A model generated the notes under the pieces. The model saw nothing but the letters and a program-made list of their open reading frames with translations. It was not told the DNA's origin and did no database searches. The translations under genes were made by a program, and so were the position numbers. This document shows, piece after piece, positions 36,206 through 50,408 of a stretch of 64,000 nucleotides of DNA. Location of the stretch: contig NC_045150.1 of NCBI RefSeq assembly GCF_008831285.2, forward strand, positions 13,623,868 to 13,687,867. The letters run 5' to 3'. Each line of letters opens with the position of its first letter. Position 1 is the stretch's first letter. Source of the DNA: Nymphaea colorata. Lineage: Eukaryota; Streptophyta; Magnoliopsida; Nymphaeales; Nymphaeaceae.

Positions 36206-37421
36206 TTATTTAACGGTGTGATTTAAATCACAATTCGATATGAACAGAATTGTTGAAGCCAATCCTTTCATCATTGAAATCCAACACATTAAACAAGTTA
36301 TTCGATCCCTCACAGTTAATCCAACGAGTTTCAATCGTCTTTACATTTACATGATTGATTAAAGGAATGGAACTGATAGGTTCACGTGAACAGGAATGGA
36401 ACTTAAGCCATTTATTTCATCACTTATAGCAAATCCAACGAGTTAAACTGGTTACATTTATATTTAATGATTTAAGGGATTGAAATCATAAGTTTGTAAC
36501 ACTGCGAATGAGATTTAAAACATTCATTTGATCACCTATAGTTAATCGAATGATTTTAACATTTAATTGCATTTGTACTGATTGATTTAAGAAATTGAAA
36601 TCCCAAGTTTGAATGAATACGAATGAGATTTAAGCGTTCATTTCATCCCTTATATTCAATGCAATGAGTTAAACATGTTGTTACATTTATACTGAATGAA
36701 TAAAGGGATTGAAACAACAAGTTCGCATAAATATGAACCAGATTTATGTCATTCATTTGCTTCCCTATAGCTAATCAAGTGGGACCAGCTTGTTGTCTCA
36801 TTCACATTGATGGCTTAGGAGATTAAAATCACAAATTTACGTGACTACAATTGGGTTTAATACATTCATTTGATCTTTTGTAGTGAATTCAAAAATTTAA
36901 ACTTGTTATTTCTATATCGGCGATTTAAATGATTGAAATCGTAAGTTCGTTTGAACGCCAATGAATTTAACCATTCATTTACTCCCTCATAGTTAGTCCA
37001 ATGAGTTGAATTTGTTATTTGATACTTATAAAAACCGAATGACTACAACTTGTTGTTACATCATATTACGTGATTTAAGGGGTGGATTAAATCACAATTC
37101 TTATTAACGCAATTGTTTAAGCATTCATTTCGTCACATGAAGTTAATCCAACGGGTTGAACATGTTCCATTTGCATTTAATGATTTAGGGGATTGCAATC
37201 ACAAGCTTACAAGACTATGAATAAGATTTCGACCTTCATTTGATCACCTATAGTTGATCGAATGAGTTTCACATTTCATTTTGTTTGCACTGGTTGATTT
37301 AAGAAATTGAAATCGCAAGTTTTGAGGATTGAAACAACAAGTTCGTATAAATATTAATGTGATTTAAGTCATTCATTTGCTCCCTTACAGTTAATAAAGT
37401 GGGATCGACTTGTCGTTTCAT
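36206..37421 (-). repeat. Partial HOR copy after the gap, with a deletion
   Basis: Normal HOR order begins immediately after the Ns. Near 37,320 the sequence passes from cgcaagtttt to gaggattgaaac, omitting about 130 bp of the marker region, so the long open frame seen in other copies is absent. Confidence 0.75.
36380..36391. other. Recurrent palindrome with a G-box core (example site)
   Basis: gttcacgtgaac is a perfect 12-base palindrome containing CACGTG. It recurs at the same place in most HOR copies (also 37,872-37,883 and 39,629-39,640; on the left as ttcacgtgaa at 263-272). In other monomers the same phase holds gttcatatgaac, also a perfect palindrome. Some left copies have lost it (attcacgttaacc). 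Protein binding is not shown. Confidence 0.8.
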
Positions 37422-40400
37422 TCATATTGATTGGCTTTGGGGATTAAAATCACAAATTTGCCTAACTGCAAATGGGATTTAAGACATTCATTTGATCTTT
37501 TGTAGTGAATTCAAAGATTTTAACTTGTTATTTTTACATCAACGATTTAAACTATTGAAATCAAGAGTTCGTTCGAATGCCAATGAGATTTAACCGTTAA
37601 TTTACTCCCTTAGAGGAAATCCAATGAGTTGAACTTGTTCTTTGATACTCATAGTTAATCGAATGAGTATGACTTGTTGTTACATCTATATTACGTTATT
37701 TAAGGGGTAAATTTAAATCACAAGTCGATATGAACACAATTGTTGAAGCCATTCCATTCATCATTTGAAATCCGACACATTAAACGTGTTATCCGATCAC
37801 CTGAAGTTAATCCAACGAGTTTCAATCATCCTTCCATCCACTTTGATAGATTAAAGGAATGGAAATCATAGGTTCACGTGAACAGGAATGCAACTTAAGC
37901 CATTCATTTCATCACTTATAGCAAATCCAACGAGTTAAACAGGTTACATTTATATTTAATGATTTAAGGGATTGAAATCATAAGTTTGTAAGACTGCGAA
38001 TGAGATTTAAAACCTTCAATTGATCACCTTCAATTGATCACCTACAGTTAATCGAATGATTTTAACATTTTATTCCATTTGTACTGATTGATTTAAGAAA
38101 TTGAAATCACAAGTTTGAATGAATACAAATGAAATTTAAGCATTCATTTCATCCCTTATAGTCAATGCAATGAGCTAAACATGTTGTTACGTTTATACTG
38201 AATGAGTAAAGGGATTGAAACAACAAGTTCGTATAAATATAAATGAGATTTAAGTCATTCTTTTGCTCTCTTATAGTTAATCAAGTGAGACCAGCTTGTT
38301 GTTTCATTCACATTGATTGGCTAAGGGGATTAAAATCACAAATTTACGTAACTACAAATGGGATTTAAGGCATTCATTTGATCTTTTTACAGAATTCAAA
38401 GATTTAAACTTGTTATTTCTACATCGAATGATTTAAACGATTGAAATCATAAGTTCGTTCGAATGCCATTGAGATTTAACCGTTAATTTACTCCCTTAGA
38501 GGAAATCCAATGAGTTGAACTTGTTCTTTGATACTCATAGTTAATCGAATGAGTATGACTTGTTGTTACATCTATATTACGTTATTTAAGGGTAAATTTA
38601 AATCACAAGTCGATATGAACACAATTGTTGAAGCCATTCCATTCATCATTTGAAATCCGACACATTAAACGTGTTATCCGATCACCTGAAGTTAATCCAA
38701 CGAGTTTCAATCATGCTTCCATCCACTTTGATAGATTAAAGGAATGGAAATCATAGGTTCACGTGAACAGGAATGCAACTTAAGCCATTCATTTCATCAC
38801 TTATAGCAAATCCAACGAGTTAAACAGGTTACATTTATATTTAATGATTTAAGGGATTGAAATCATAAGTTTGTAAGACTGCGAATGAGATTTAAAACCT
38901 TCAACTGATCACCTACAGTTAATCGAATGATTTTAACATTTTATTGCATTTGTACTGATTGATTAAGAAATTGAAATCACAAGTTTGAATGAATACAAAT
39001 GAAATTTAAGCATTCATTTCACCCCTTATAGTCAATGCAATGAGCTAAACATGTTGTTACGTTTATACTGAATGAGTAAAGAGATTGAAACAACAAGTTC
39101 GTATAAATATAAATGAGATTTAAGTCATTCATTTGCTCTCTTATAGTTAATCAAGTGGGACCAGCTTGTTGTTTCATTCACATTGATTGGCTAAGGGGAT
39201 TAAAATCACAAATTTACGTAACTACAAATGGGATTTAAGGCATTCATTTGATCTTTTTTACAGAATTCAAAGATTTAAACTTGTTATTTCTACATCGAAT
39301 GATTTAAACGATTGAAATCATAAGTTCGTTTGAATGCCAATGAGATTTAACCGTTAATTTACTCCCTTAGAGGAAATCCAATGAGTTCGACTTGTTCTTT
39401 GATACTTATAGTTAATCGAATGAGTATGACTTGTTGTTACATCTATATTTCGTTATTTAATGGGTGGATTTAAATCACAAGTCGATATGAACAGAATTGT
39501 TGAAGCCAATCCTTTCATCATTTGTAATCCAACACATTGAACAAGTTATTCGATCCCTCAGAGTTAATCCAACGAGTTTCAATCGTCCTTACATCTACAT
39601 TGATTGATTAAAGGAATGGAACTCATAGGTTCACGTGAACAGGAATGGAACTTAAGCCATTTATTTCATCACTTATAGCAAATCCAACGAGTTAAACTGG
39701 TTACATTTATATTTAATGATTTAAGGGATTGAAATCATAAGTTTGTAACACTGCGAATGAGATTTAAAACATTCATTTGATCACCTACAGTAAATCGAAT
39801 GATTTTAACATTTAATTGCATTTGTGCTGATTGATTTAAGAAATTGAAATCCCAAGTTTGAATGAATATGAATGAGATTTAAGCATTGATTTCATCCCTT
39901 ATATTCAATGCAATGAGTTAAACATGTTGTTACGTTTATACTGAATGAATAAAGGGATTGAAACAACAAGTTCGCATAAATATGAACAAGATTTATGTCA
40001 TTTATTTGCTTCCTTATAGTTAATCAAGTGGGACCAGCTTGTTGTCTCATTCACATTGATTGGCTTAGGGGATTAAAATCACAAATTTATGTGACTACAA
40101 TTGGGTTTAATACATTCATTTGATCTTTTGTAGTGAATTCAAAGATTTAAACTTGTTATTTCTATATCGAACGATTTAAATGATTGAAATCGTAAGTTCG
40201 TTTGAACGCCAATGAGATTTAACCGTTCATTTACTCCCTCATAGTTAGTCCAATGAGTTGAATTTGTTATTTGATACTTATAGGAAACCGAATGACTACA
40301 ACTTGTTGTTACATCCATATTACGTGATTTAAGGGGTGAATTTAAATCACAAGTTCATATGAACGCAATTGTTTAAGCCATTCATTTTATCACATGAAGT

Positions 40401-40771
40401 TAATCCAACGGGTTGAACATGTTCCATTTACATTTAATGATTTAAGGGATTGCAATCACATGCTTACAATACTATGAATAAGATTTCGAACCTTCATTTG
40501 ATCACCAATAGTTGATCGAATGAGTTTCACATTTCATTTTGTTTGCACTGGTTGATTTAAGAAATTGAAATCGCAAGTTTGAATGAAAGGGATTGCGATT
40601 AAAGCGTCCATTTGATCCCTTATTGTTAATGCAAAGAGTTAAACAAGTTGTTACGTTCATACTGAATGATTTTGGGGATTGAAACAACAAGTTCGTATAA
40701 ATATTAATGTGATTTAAGTCATTCATTTGCTCCCTTATAGTTAATAAGGTGGGATCGACTTGTCGTTTCAT
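37422..40771 (-). repeat. Expanded HOR copy, 3,350 bp
   Basis: This is the 2.46 kb class enlarged by a tandem duplication with a period of about 885-886 bp: gttatttaagg at 37,695 and again at 38,581. The two halves share the private variants ccattccattcatc, ccgacacattaaacgtg and gatcacctgaagttaatcc. Confidence 0.8.
37695..39466 (-). repeat. Tandem duplication of about 886 bp inside the HOR
   Basis: Two adjacent copies (about 37,695-38,580 and 38,581-39,466) share private variants; the second lacks one g in a g run. The first copy also carries a 14-base slippage duplication (ttcaattgatcacc twice at about 38,015-38,042). Confidence 0.75.
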
Positions 40772-43240
40772 TCATATTGATTGGCTTAGGGGATTAAAAT
40801 CACAAATTTGCCTAACTACAAATGGGATTTAAGACATTCATTTGATCTTTTGTAGTGAATTCAAATATTTAACTTGTTATTTCTACATCAAACGATTTAA
40901 ACGATTGAAATCAAAAGTTCGTTCGAATGCCAATGAGATTTAACCGTTCATTGACTCCAAATCCAATGAGTTGAACTTGTTCTTTGATACTTATAGTTAA
41001 TCGAATGAGTATGACTTGTTGTTACATCTATATTACGTTATTTAAGGGGTAAATTTAAATCACAAGTCGATATGAACACAATTGTTGAAGCCATTCCATT
41101 CATCATTTGAAATCCAACACAATAAACGTGTTATCCGATCCCCTGCAGTTAATCCAACGAGTTTCAATCATCCTTACATCCACTTTGATAGATTAAAGGA
41201 ATGGAAATCGTAGGTTCACGTGAACTGGAATGCAACTTAAGCCATTCATTTTATCACTTATAGCAAATCCAACGAGTTAAACAGGTTACATTTATATTTA
41301 ATGATTTAAGGGATTGAAATCATAAGTTTGTAAGACTGCGAATGAGATTTAAAACCTTCAATTGATCACCTACAGTTAATCGAATGATTTTTACATTCTA
41401 TTGCATTCTATTGCATTTGTACTGATTGATTTAAGAAATTGAAATCACACGTTTGAATGAATACAAATGAAATTTAAGCATTCATTTCATCCCTTATAGT
41501 CAATGCAATGAGTTAAACATGTTGTTACGTTTATACTGAATGAGTAAAGGTATTGAAACAACAAGTTCGTATAAATATAAATGAGATTTAAGTCATTCAT
41601 TTGCTTTCTTATAGTCAATCAAGTGGGACCAGCTTGTTGTTTCATTCACATTGATTGGCTAAGGGGATTAAAATCACAAATTTACGTAACTACAAATGGG
41701 ATTTAAGGCATTCATTTGATCTTTTTTACAGAATTCAAAGATTTAAACTTGTTATTTTCTACATCGAATGATTTAAACGATTGAAATCATAAGTTCGTTC
41801 GAATGCCAATGAGATTTAACCGTTAATTTACTACCTTAGAGGAAATCCAATGAGTTGAACTTGTTCTTTGATACTTATAGTTAATCGAATGAGTATGACT
41901 TGTTATTACATCTATATTTCGTTATTTAACGGGTGGATTTAAATCACAAGTCGATATGAACATGATTGTGGAAGCCAATCCTTTCGCCATTTGAAATCCA
42001 ACACATTAAACAAATTATTTGATCCCTCACAGTTAATCCAACGAGTTTCAATCGTCCTTATATCAACATTGATTGATTAAAGGAATGGAACTCATAGGTT
42101 CACGTGAACAGGAATGGAACTTAAGCCATTTATTTCATCACTTATAGCAAATCCAACGAGTTGAACTGGTTACATTTATATTTAATGATTTAAGGGATTG
42201 GAATCATAAGTTTGCAATACTGTGAATGAGATTTAAAACATTCATTTGATCACATACAGTTAATCGAATGATTTTAACATTCTATTGCATTTGTACTGAT
42301 TGATTTAAGAAATTAAAATCCCAAGTTTGAATGAATACGAATGAGATTTAAGCGTTCATTTGATCCCTTATATTCAATGCAATGAGTCAAACATGTTGTT
42401 ACGTTTATACTGAATGAATAAAGGGATTGAAACAACAAGTTCGCATAAATATGAACCAGATTTATGTCATTCATTTGCTTCCTTATAGTTAATCAAGTGA
42501 GACCAGCTTCTTGTCTCATTCACATTGATTGGCTTAGGGGATTAAAATCACAAATTTACGTGACTACGATTGGGTTTAATACATTCATACAATCTTTTGT
42601 AGTGAATTCAAAGATTTAAACTTGTTATTTCTATATCGAACGATTTAAATGATTGAAATCATAAGTTCGTTTGAACGCAAATGAGATTTAACCATTCATT
42701 TACTCCCTCATAGTTAGTCCAATGAGTTGAATTTGTTATTTGATACTTATAGAAAACCGAATGACTACAATTTGTTGTTACATCCATATTACGTGATTTA
42801 AGGGGTGGATTTAAATCACAAGTTCATATGAACGCAATTGTTTAAGCCATTCATTTCATCACATGAAGTTAGTCCAACGGGTTGAACATGTTCAATTTAC
42901 ATTTAATGATTTAAGGGATTGCAATCACAAGCTTACAAGACTATGAATAAAATTTTGAACCCTCATTTGATAACTTATAGTTGATCGAATGAGTTTCACA
43001 TTTCATTTTGTTTGCACTGGTTGATTTAAGAAATTGAAATCGCAAGTTTGAATGAAAGGGATTGCGATTAAAGCGTCCATTTGATCCCTTATTGTTAATG
43101 CAACGAGTTAAACAAGTTGTTACGTTTATACTGAATGATTTTGGGGATTGAAACAACAAGTTCATATAAATATTAATGAGATTTAAGTCATTCATTTGCT
43201 CCCTTATAGTTAATAAAGTGGGATCGACTTGTCGTTTCAT
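40772..43240 (-). repeat. HOR copy, 2,469 bp
   Basis: Full-length class. It has a small slippage duplication of attctattgc at about 41,394-41,415. It shares private variants with the next copy: gaacatgattgtgg, cctttcgcc, and tatcaacattg in place of the usual acatctacattg. Confidence 0.8.
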
Positions 43241-45669
43241 TTATATTGATTGGCTTAGGGGATTAAAATCACAAATTTGCCTAACTACAAATGGGATTTA
43301 AGACATTCATTTGATCTTTTATAGTGAATTCAAAGATTTTAACTAATTATTTCTACATCAAACGAGTTAAACGATTGAAATCAAAAGTTCGTTCGAATGC
43401 CAAAGAGATTTAACCGTTCATTTACTCCAAATCCAATGAGTTGAACTTGTTCTTTGATACTTATAGTTAATCGAATGAGTATGACTTGTTTTTGCATCTA
43501 TATTACGTTATTTAAGGGGTAAATTTAAATCACAAATCGATATGAACACAATTGTTGAAGCCATTCCTTTCATCATTTGAAATCCAACACATTAAACGTG
43601 TTATCCGATCCCCTGCAGTTAATCCAACGAGTTTCAATCATCCTTACATCCACTTTGATAGATTAAAGGAATGGAAATCATAGGTTCACGTGAACAGGAA
43701 TGCAACTTAAGCCATTCATTTCATCACTTATAGCAAATCCAACGAGTTAAACCGGTTACATTTATATTTAATGATTTAAGGGATTGAAATCATAAGTTTG
43801 TAAGACTGCGAATGAGATTTAAAACCTTCAATTGATCACCTACAGTTAATCGAATGATTTTTACATTCTATTGCATTTGTACTGATTGATTTAAGAAATT
43901 GAAATCACACGTTTGAATGAATACAAATGAAATTTAAGCATTCATTTCATCCCTTATAGTCAATGCAATGAGTTAAACATGTTGTTACGTTTATACTGAA
44001 TGAGTAAAGGTATTGAAACAACAAGTTCGTATAAATATAAATGAGATTTAAGTCATTCATTTGCTTTCTTATAGTCAATCAAGTGGGACCAGCTTGTTGT
44101 TTCATTCACATTGAATGGCTAAGGGGATTAAAATCACAAATTTACGTAACTACAAATGGGATTTAAGGCATTCATTTGATCTTTTTTACAGAATTCAAAG
44201 ATTTAAACTTGTTATTTCTACATCGAATGATTTAAACGATTGAAATCATAAGTTCGTTCGAATGCCAATGAGATTTAACCGTTAATTTACTACCTTAGAG
44301 GAAATCCAATGAGTTGAACTTGTTCTTTGATACTTATAGTTTATCGAATGAGTATGACTTGTTATTACATCTATATTTCGTTATTTAACGGGTGGATTTA
44401 AATCACAAGTCGATATGAACATGATTGTGGAAGCCAATCCTTTCGCCATTTGAAATCCAACACATTAAACAAGTTATTCGATCCCTCACAGTTAATACAA
44501 CGAGTTTCAATCGTCCTTATATCAACATTGATTGATTAAAGGAATGGAACTCATAGGTTCACGTGAACAGGAATGGAACTTAAGCCATTTATTTCATCAC
44601 TTATAGCAAATCCAACGAGTTGAACTGGTTACATTTATATTTAATGATTTAAGGGATTGGAATCATAAGTTTGCAACACTATGAATGAGATTTAAAACAT
44701 TCATTTGATCACATACAGTTAATCGAATGATTTTAACATTTTATTGCATTTGTACTGATTGATTTAAGAAATTAAAATCCCAAGTTTGAATGAATACGAA
44801 TGAGATTTAAGCGTTCATTTCATTCCTTATATTCAATGCAATGAGTCAAACATGTTGTTACGTTTATACTGAATGAATAAAGGGATTGAAACAACAAGTT
44901 CGCATAAATATGAACCAGATTTATGTCATTCATTTGCTTTCTTATAGTCAATCAAGTGGGACCAGCTTGTTGTCTCATTCACATTGATTGGCTTAGGGTA
45001 TTAAAATCACAAATTTACGTGACTACAATTGGGTTTAATTTATTCATTTGATATTTTGTAGTGAATTCAAAGATTTAAATGATTGAAATTGTAAGTTCGT
45101 TTGAATGCCAATGAGATTTAACCATTCATTTACTCTCTCATAGTTAGTCCAATGAGTTGAATTTGTTATTTGATACTTATAGAAACCGAACTACTACAAC
45201 TTGTTGTTACATCCATATTACGTGATTTAAGGAGTGGATTTAAATCACAAGTCCATATGAACGCAATTGTTTAAGCCATTCATTTCATCACATGAAGTTA
45301 ATCCAACGGGTTGAACATGTTCCATTTACATTCAATGATTTAAGGGATTGCAATCACAAGCTTATAAGACTATGAATAAGATTTCGAACCTTCATTTGAT
45401 CACCTATAGTTGATCGAATGAGTTTCACATTTCATTTTGTTTGCACTGGTTGATTTAAGAAATTGAAATCGCAAGTTTGAATGAAAGGGATTGCGATTGA
45501 AGCGTCCATTTGATCCCTTATTGTTAATGCAACGAGTTAAACAAGTTGTTACGTTTATACTGAATGATTTTGGGGATTGAAACAACAAGTTCGTATAAAT
45601 ATTAATGAGATTTAAGTCATTCATTTGCTCCCTTATAGTTAATAAAGTGGGATCGACTTGTCGTTTCAT
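43241..45669 (-). repeat. HOR copy, 2,429 bp
   Basis: Full-length class, nearest to the preceding copy by shared private variants. About 38 bp are missing near 45,070, where ttcaaagatttaaa runs directly into tgattgaaattg. Confidence 0.8.
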
Positions 45670-48099
45670 TCATATTGATTGGCTTAGGGGATTAAAATCA
45701 CAAATTTGCCTAACTACAAATGAGATTTAAGACATTCATTTGATCTTTTGTTGTGAATTCAAAGATTTAAACTTGTTATTTCTACATCAAACGATTGAAA
45801 TTAAAAGTTCGTTCGAATGCCAATGAGATTTAACCGTTCATTTAATCCAAATCCAATGAGTTGAACTTGTTCTTTGATACTTATAGTTAATCGAATGTGT
45901 ATGACTTGTGGTTACATCTATATTTCGTTATTTAATGGGTGGATTTAAATCACAAGTCGATATGAACACAATTGTTGAATCCAATACTTTCATCATTTGA
46001 AATCCAACACATTAAACAAGTTATTCGATCCCTCACAGTTAACCCAACAAGTTTCAATCGTCCTTACATCTACATTGATTGATTAAAGGAACAGAAATCA
46101 TAGGTTCACGTGAACAGGAATGGAACTGTAAGCCATTTATTTCATCACTTATAGCAAATCCAACGAGTTAAACTGGTTACATTTATATTTAATGATTTAA
46201 GGGATTAAAATTATAAGTTTGTAAGACTGTGAATGATCACCTACAGTTAATCGAATGATTTTAACATTTTATTGCATTTGTACTGATTGATTTAAGAAAT
46301 TGAAATGCCAAGTTTGAATGAATACGAATGAGATTTAAGCATTCATTTCATCCCTTATATTCAATGCAATGAATTAAACATGTTGTTACGTTTATACTGA
46401 ATGAGTAAAGGGATTGAAACAACAAGTTCGTATAAATATAAATGAGATTTAAGTCATTCATTTGCTCTCTTATAGTTAATCAAGTGGGACCAGCTTGTTG
46501 TTTCATTCACATTGATTGGCTAAGAGGATTAAAATTACAAATTTATGTAACTACAAATGAGATTTAAGGCATTCATTTGATCTTTTGTAGTGAATTCAAC
46601 GATTTAAACTTGTTATTTCTACATCGAATGATTTAAACGATTGAAATCATAAGTTCGTTTGAAAGCCAATGAGATTTAACCGTTAACTTACTCCCTTAGA
46701 GTAAATCCAATGAGTTGAACTTGTTATTTGATACTTATAGTTAATCGAATGAGTATGACTTGTTGTTACATCTATATTTCGTTATTTAACGGGCGGGTTT
46801 AAATCACAAGTCGATATGAACACAATTGTTGAAGCCAATCCTTTCATCATTTGAAATCCAACACATTAAACAAGTTATTCGATCCCTCACAGTTAATCCA
46901 ACGAGTTTCAATCGTCCTTACATCTACATTGATTGATTAAAAGAATGTAAATAATAGGTTCACGCGAATAGGAATGGCACTTAAGCCATTTATTTAATCA
47001 CTTATAGCAAATCCAACGAGTTAAACTGGTTACATTTATATTTAATGATTTAAGGGATTGAAATCATAAGTTTGTAAGACTGCGAATGGGATTTAAAACA
47101 TTCATTTGATCACCTACAGTTAATCGAATGATTTTAACATTTTATTGCATTTGTACTGATTGATTTAAGAAATTGAAATCCCAAGTTTGAATGAATACGA
47201 ATGAGATTTAAGCATTCATTTCATCCCTTATATTCAATGCAATGAGTTAAACATGTTGTTACGTTTATACTGAATGAATAAGGGGATTGAAACAACAAGT
47301 TCGCACAAATATGAACCAGATTTAAGTCATTCATTTGCTTCCTTATAGTTAATCAAGTGGGACCAGCTTGTTGTCTCATTCACACTGATTGGGTTAGGGT
47401 ATTAAAATCACAAATTTACGTGACTATAATTGGGTTTAATACATTCATTTGATCTTATGTAGTGAATTCAAAGATTTAAACTTGTTATTTCTATATCGAA
47501 CGATTTAAATGATTGAAATCGTAAGTTATTTGAACGCCAGTGAGATTTAACCATTCATTTACTCCCTCATAGTTAGTCCAATGAGTTGAATTTGTTATTT
47601 GATACTTATAGAAAACCGAATGACTACAACTTGTTGTTACATCCATATTACGTGATTTAAGGGGTGGATTTAAATCACAAGTTCATATGAACGCAATTGT
47701 TTAAGCCATTCATTTCATCACATGAAGTTAATCCAATGGGTTGAACATGTTCCATTTACATTTAATGATTTAAGGGATTGCAATCACAAGCTTACAAGAC
47801 TATCAATAAGATTTCGAACCTTCATTTGATCACTTATAGTTGATCGAATGAGTTTCACATTTCATTTTGTTTGCACTGGTTGATTTAAGAAATTGAAATC
47901 GCAAGTTTGAATGAAAGGGATTACGATTAAAGCGTCCATTCGATCCCTTATTGTTAATGCAACGAGTTAAACAAGTTGTTACGTTTATACTGAATGATTT
48001 TGGGGATTGAAACAACAAGTTGGTATAAATAATAATGAGATTTAAGTCATTCATTTGCTCCCTTATAGTTAATAAAGTGGGATTGACTTGTCGTTTCAT
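45670..48099 (-). repeat. HOR copy, 2,430 bp
   Basis: Full-length class with minor deletions, for example near 46,228, where gactgtgaat is followed directly by gatcacc. Confidence 0.8.
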
Positions 48100-49686
48100 T
48101 CATATCGATAGGCTTAGGGGATTAAAATCACAAATTTGCCTAACTACAAATGGGATTTAAGACATTCATTTGCTCTTTTGTAGTGAATTCAAAGATTTTA
48201 ACTTGTTATTTCTACATCAAACGATTTAAACGATTGAAATCAAAAGTTCGTTCGAATGCCAATGAGATTTAACCGTTCATTTACTCCAAATCCAATGAGT
48301 TGAACTTGTTCTTTGATACTTATAGTTAATCGAATGAGTATGACTTGTTGTAACATCTATATTTCGTTATTTAACGGGTGGATTTAAATCACAAGTAGAT
48401 ATGAACACAATTGTTGAATCCAATCCTTTCATCATTTGAAATCCAATACATTAAACAAGTTATTCGATCTGTCACAGTTAACCCAACAAGTTTCAATCGT
48501 CCTTACATCTACATTGATTGATTAAAGGAACGGAAATCATAGGTTTACGTGAACAGGAATGGAACTTAAGCCATTTATTTCATCACTTATAGCAAATCCA
48601 ACGAGTTAAATTGGTTACATTTATATTTAATGATTTAAGGAATTGAAATCATAAGTTTGTAAGACTGTGAATGAGATTTAAAACATTCATTTGATCTCCT
48701 ACAGTTAATCGAATGATTTTAACATTTTATTGCATTTGTACTGATTGATTTAAGAAATTGAAATCCCAAGTTTGAATGAATACGAATGAGATTTAAGCAT
48801 TCATTTCATCCCTTATATTCAATGCAATGAATTAAACATGTTGTTACGTTTATACTGAATGAATAAAGGGATTGAAACAACAAGTTTGCATAAATCTGAA
48901 CCAGATTTAAGTCATTCATTTGCTTCCTTATAGTTAATCAAGTGGGACCAGCTTGTAGTCTCATTCACATTGATTGGCTTAGGGGATTAAAATCACAAAT
49001 TTACGTGACTACAATTGGGTTTAATACATTCATTTGATCGTTTGTAGTGAATTCAAAGATTTAAACTTGTTATTTCTTTATCGAACGATTTAAATGATTG
49101 AAATCGTAAGTTCATTTGAACGCCAGTGAGATTTAACCATTCATTTACTCCATCATCGTTAGTCCAATGAGTTGAATTTGCTATTTGATACTTATAGAAA
49201 ACCGAATGACTACAACTTGTTGTTACATCCATATTACGTGATTTAATGGGTGGATTTAAATCACAAGTTCATATGAACGTAATTGTTTAAGCCATTCATT
49301 TTATCACATGAAGTTAATCCAACGAGTTGAACATGTTCCATTTAGATTTAATGATTTAAGGGATTGCAATCACAAGCTTACAAGACTATGAATAAGACTT
49401 TGAAAAATCATTTGATCACCTATAGTTGATCGAATGAGTTTCACATTTCATTTTTTTTGAACTGGTTGATTTAAAAAATTGAAATCGCAAGTTTGTATTG
49501 AAGGGATTGCGATTAAAGCGTCTATTTGATCCCTTATTGTTAATGCAACGTGTTAAACAAGTTTGTTACTTTTATACTGAATGATTTTGGGGATTGAAAC
49601 AACAAGTTCGTATAAATATTAATGAGATTTAAGTCATTCATTTGCTCCCTTATGGTTAATAAAGTGGGATCGACTTGTCGTTTCAT
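48100..49686 (-). repeat. HOR copy, 1,587 bp class
   Basis: The marker monomer near 49,600 is present, but its open frame is broken by indels (a t insertion at gtttgttac). Confidence 0.75.
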
Positions 49687-50408
49687 TCATATTGATTGGC
49701 TTAAGGGATTAAAATCACAAATTTGCCTAACTACAAATGGGATTTAAGACATTCATTTGATCTTTGGTAGTAAATTCAAAGATTTAAACTTGTTCTTTAT
49801 ATATCGAATGATTTAAATGATTGAAATCGTAAGTTCATTTGAACGCCAGTGAGATTTAACCATTCATTTACTCCCTCATAGTTAGTCCAATGAGTTGAAT
49901 TTGCAATTTGATACTTATAGAAAACGGAATGACTACAACTTGTTGTTACATCCATATTACGTGATTTAAGGGGTGGATTTAAATCACAAGTTTGTATGAA
50001 CATAATTGTTTAAGCCATTCATTTCATCACATGAAGTTAATCCAACGGGTTGAACATGTTCCATTTACCTTTAATGATTTAAGGGATTGCAATCACAAGC
50101 TTACAAGACTATGAATAAGATTTCGAACCTTCATTTGATCACTTATAGTTGATCGAATGAGTTTCACATTTCATTTTGTTTGTACTGGTTGTTTTAAGAA
50201 ATTGAAATCGCAAGTTTGAATGAAAGGGATTGCGATTAAAGCATCCATTTGATCCCTTATTGTTAATGCAACGAGTTAAACAAGTTGTTACGTTTATAGG
50301 GAATGATTTTGGAGATTGAAACAACAAGTTCGTATAAATAATAATGAGATTTAAGTCATTCATTTGCTCCCTTATAGTTAATAAAGTGGGATCGACTTGT
50401 CGTTTCAT
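49687..50408 (-). repeat. Short HOR copy, 722 bp
   Basis: Two markers are 722 bp apart, equivalent to the 725-bp copy at 11,945-12,669 on the left. Together with the preceding 1,587-bp copy it makes 2,309 bp, close to one full HOR. Confidence 0.75.

Noticed and set aside
36021-36221. 66-codon frame across the gap
   Set aside because: Most of it is Ns, and its start is LTR sequence.
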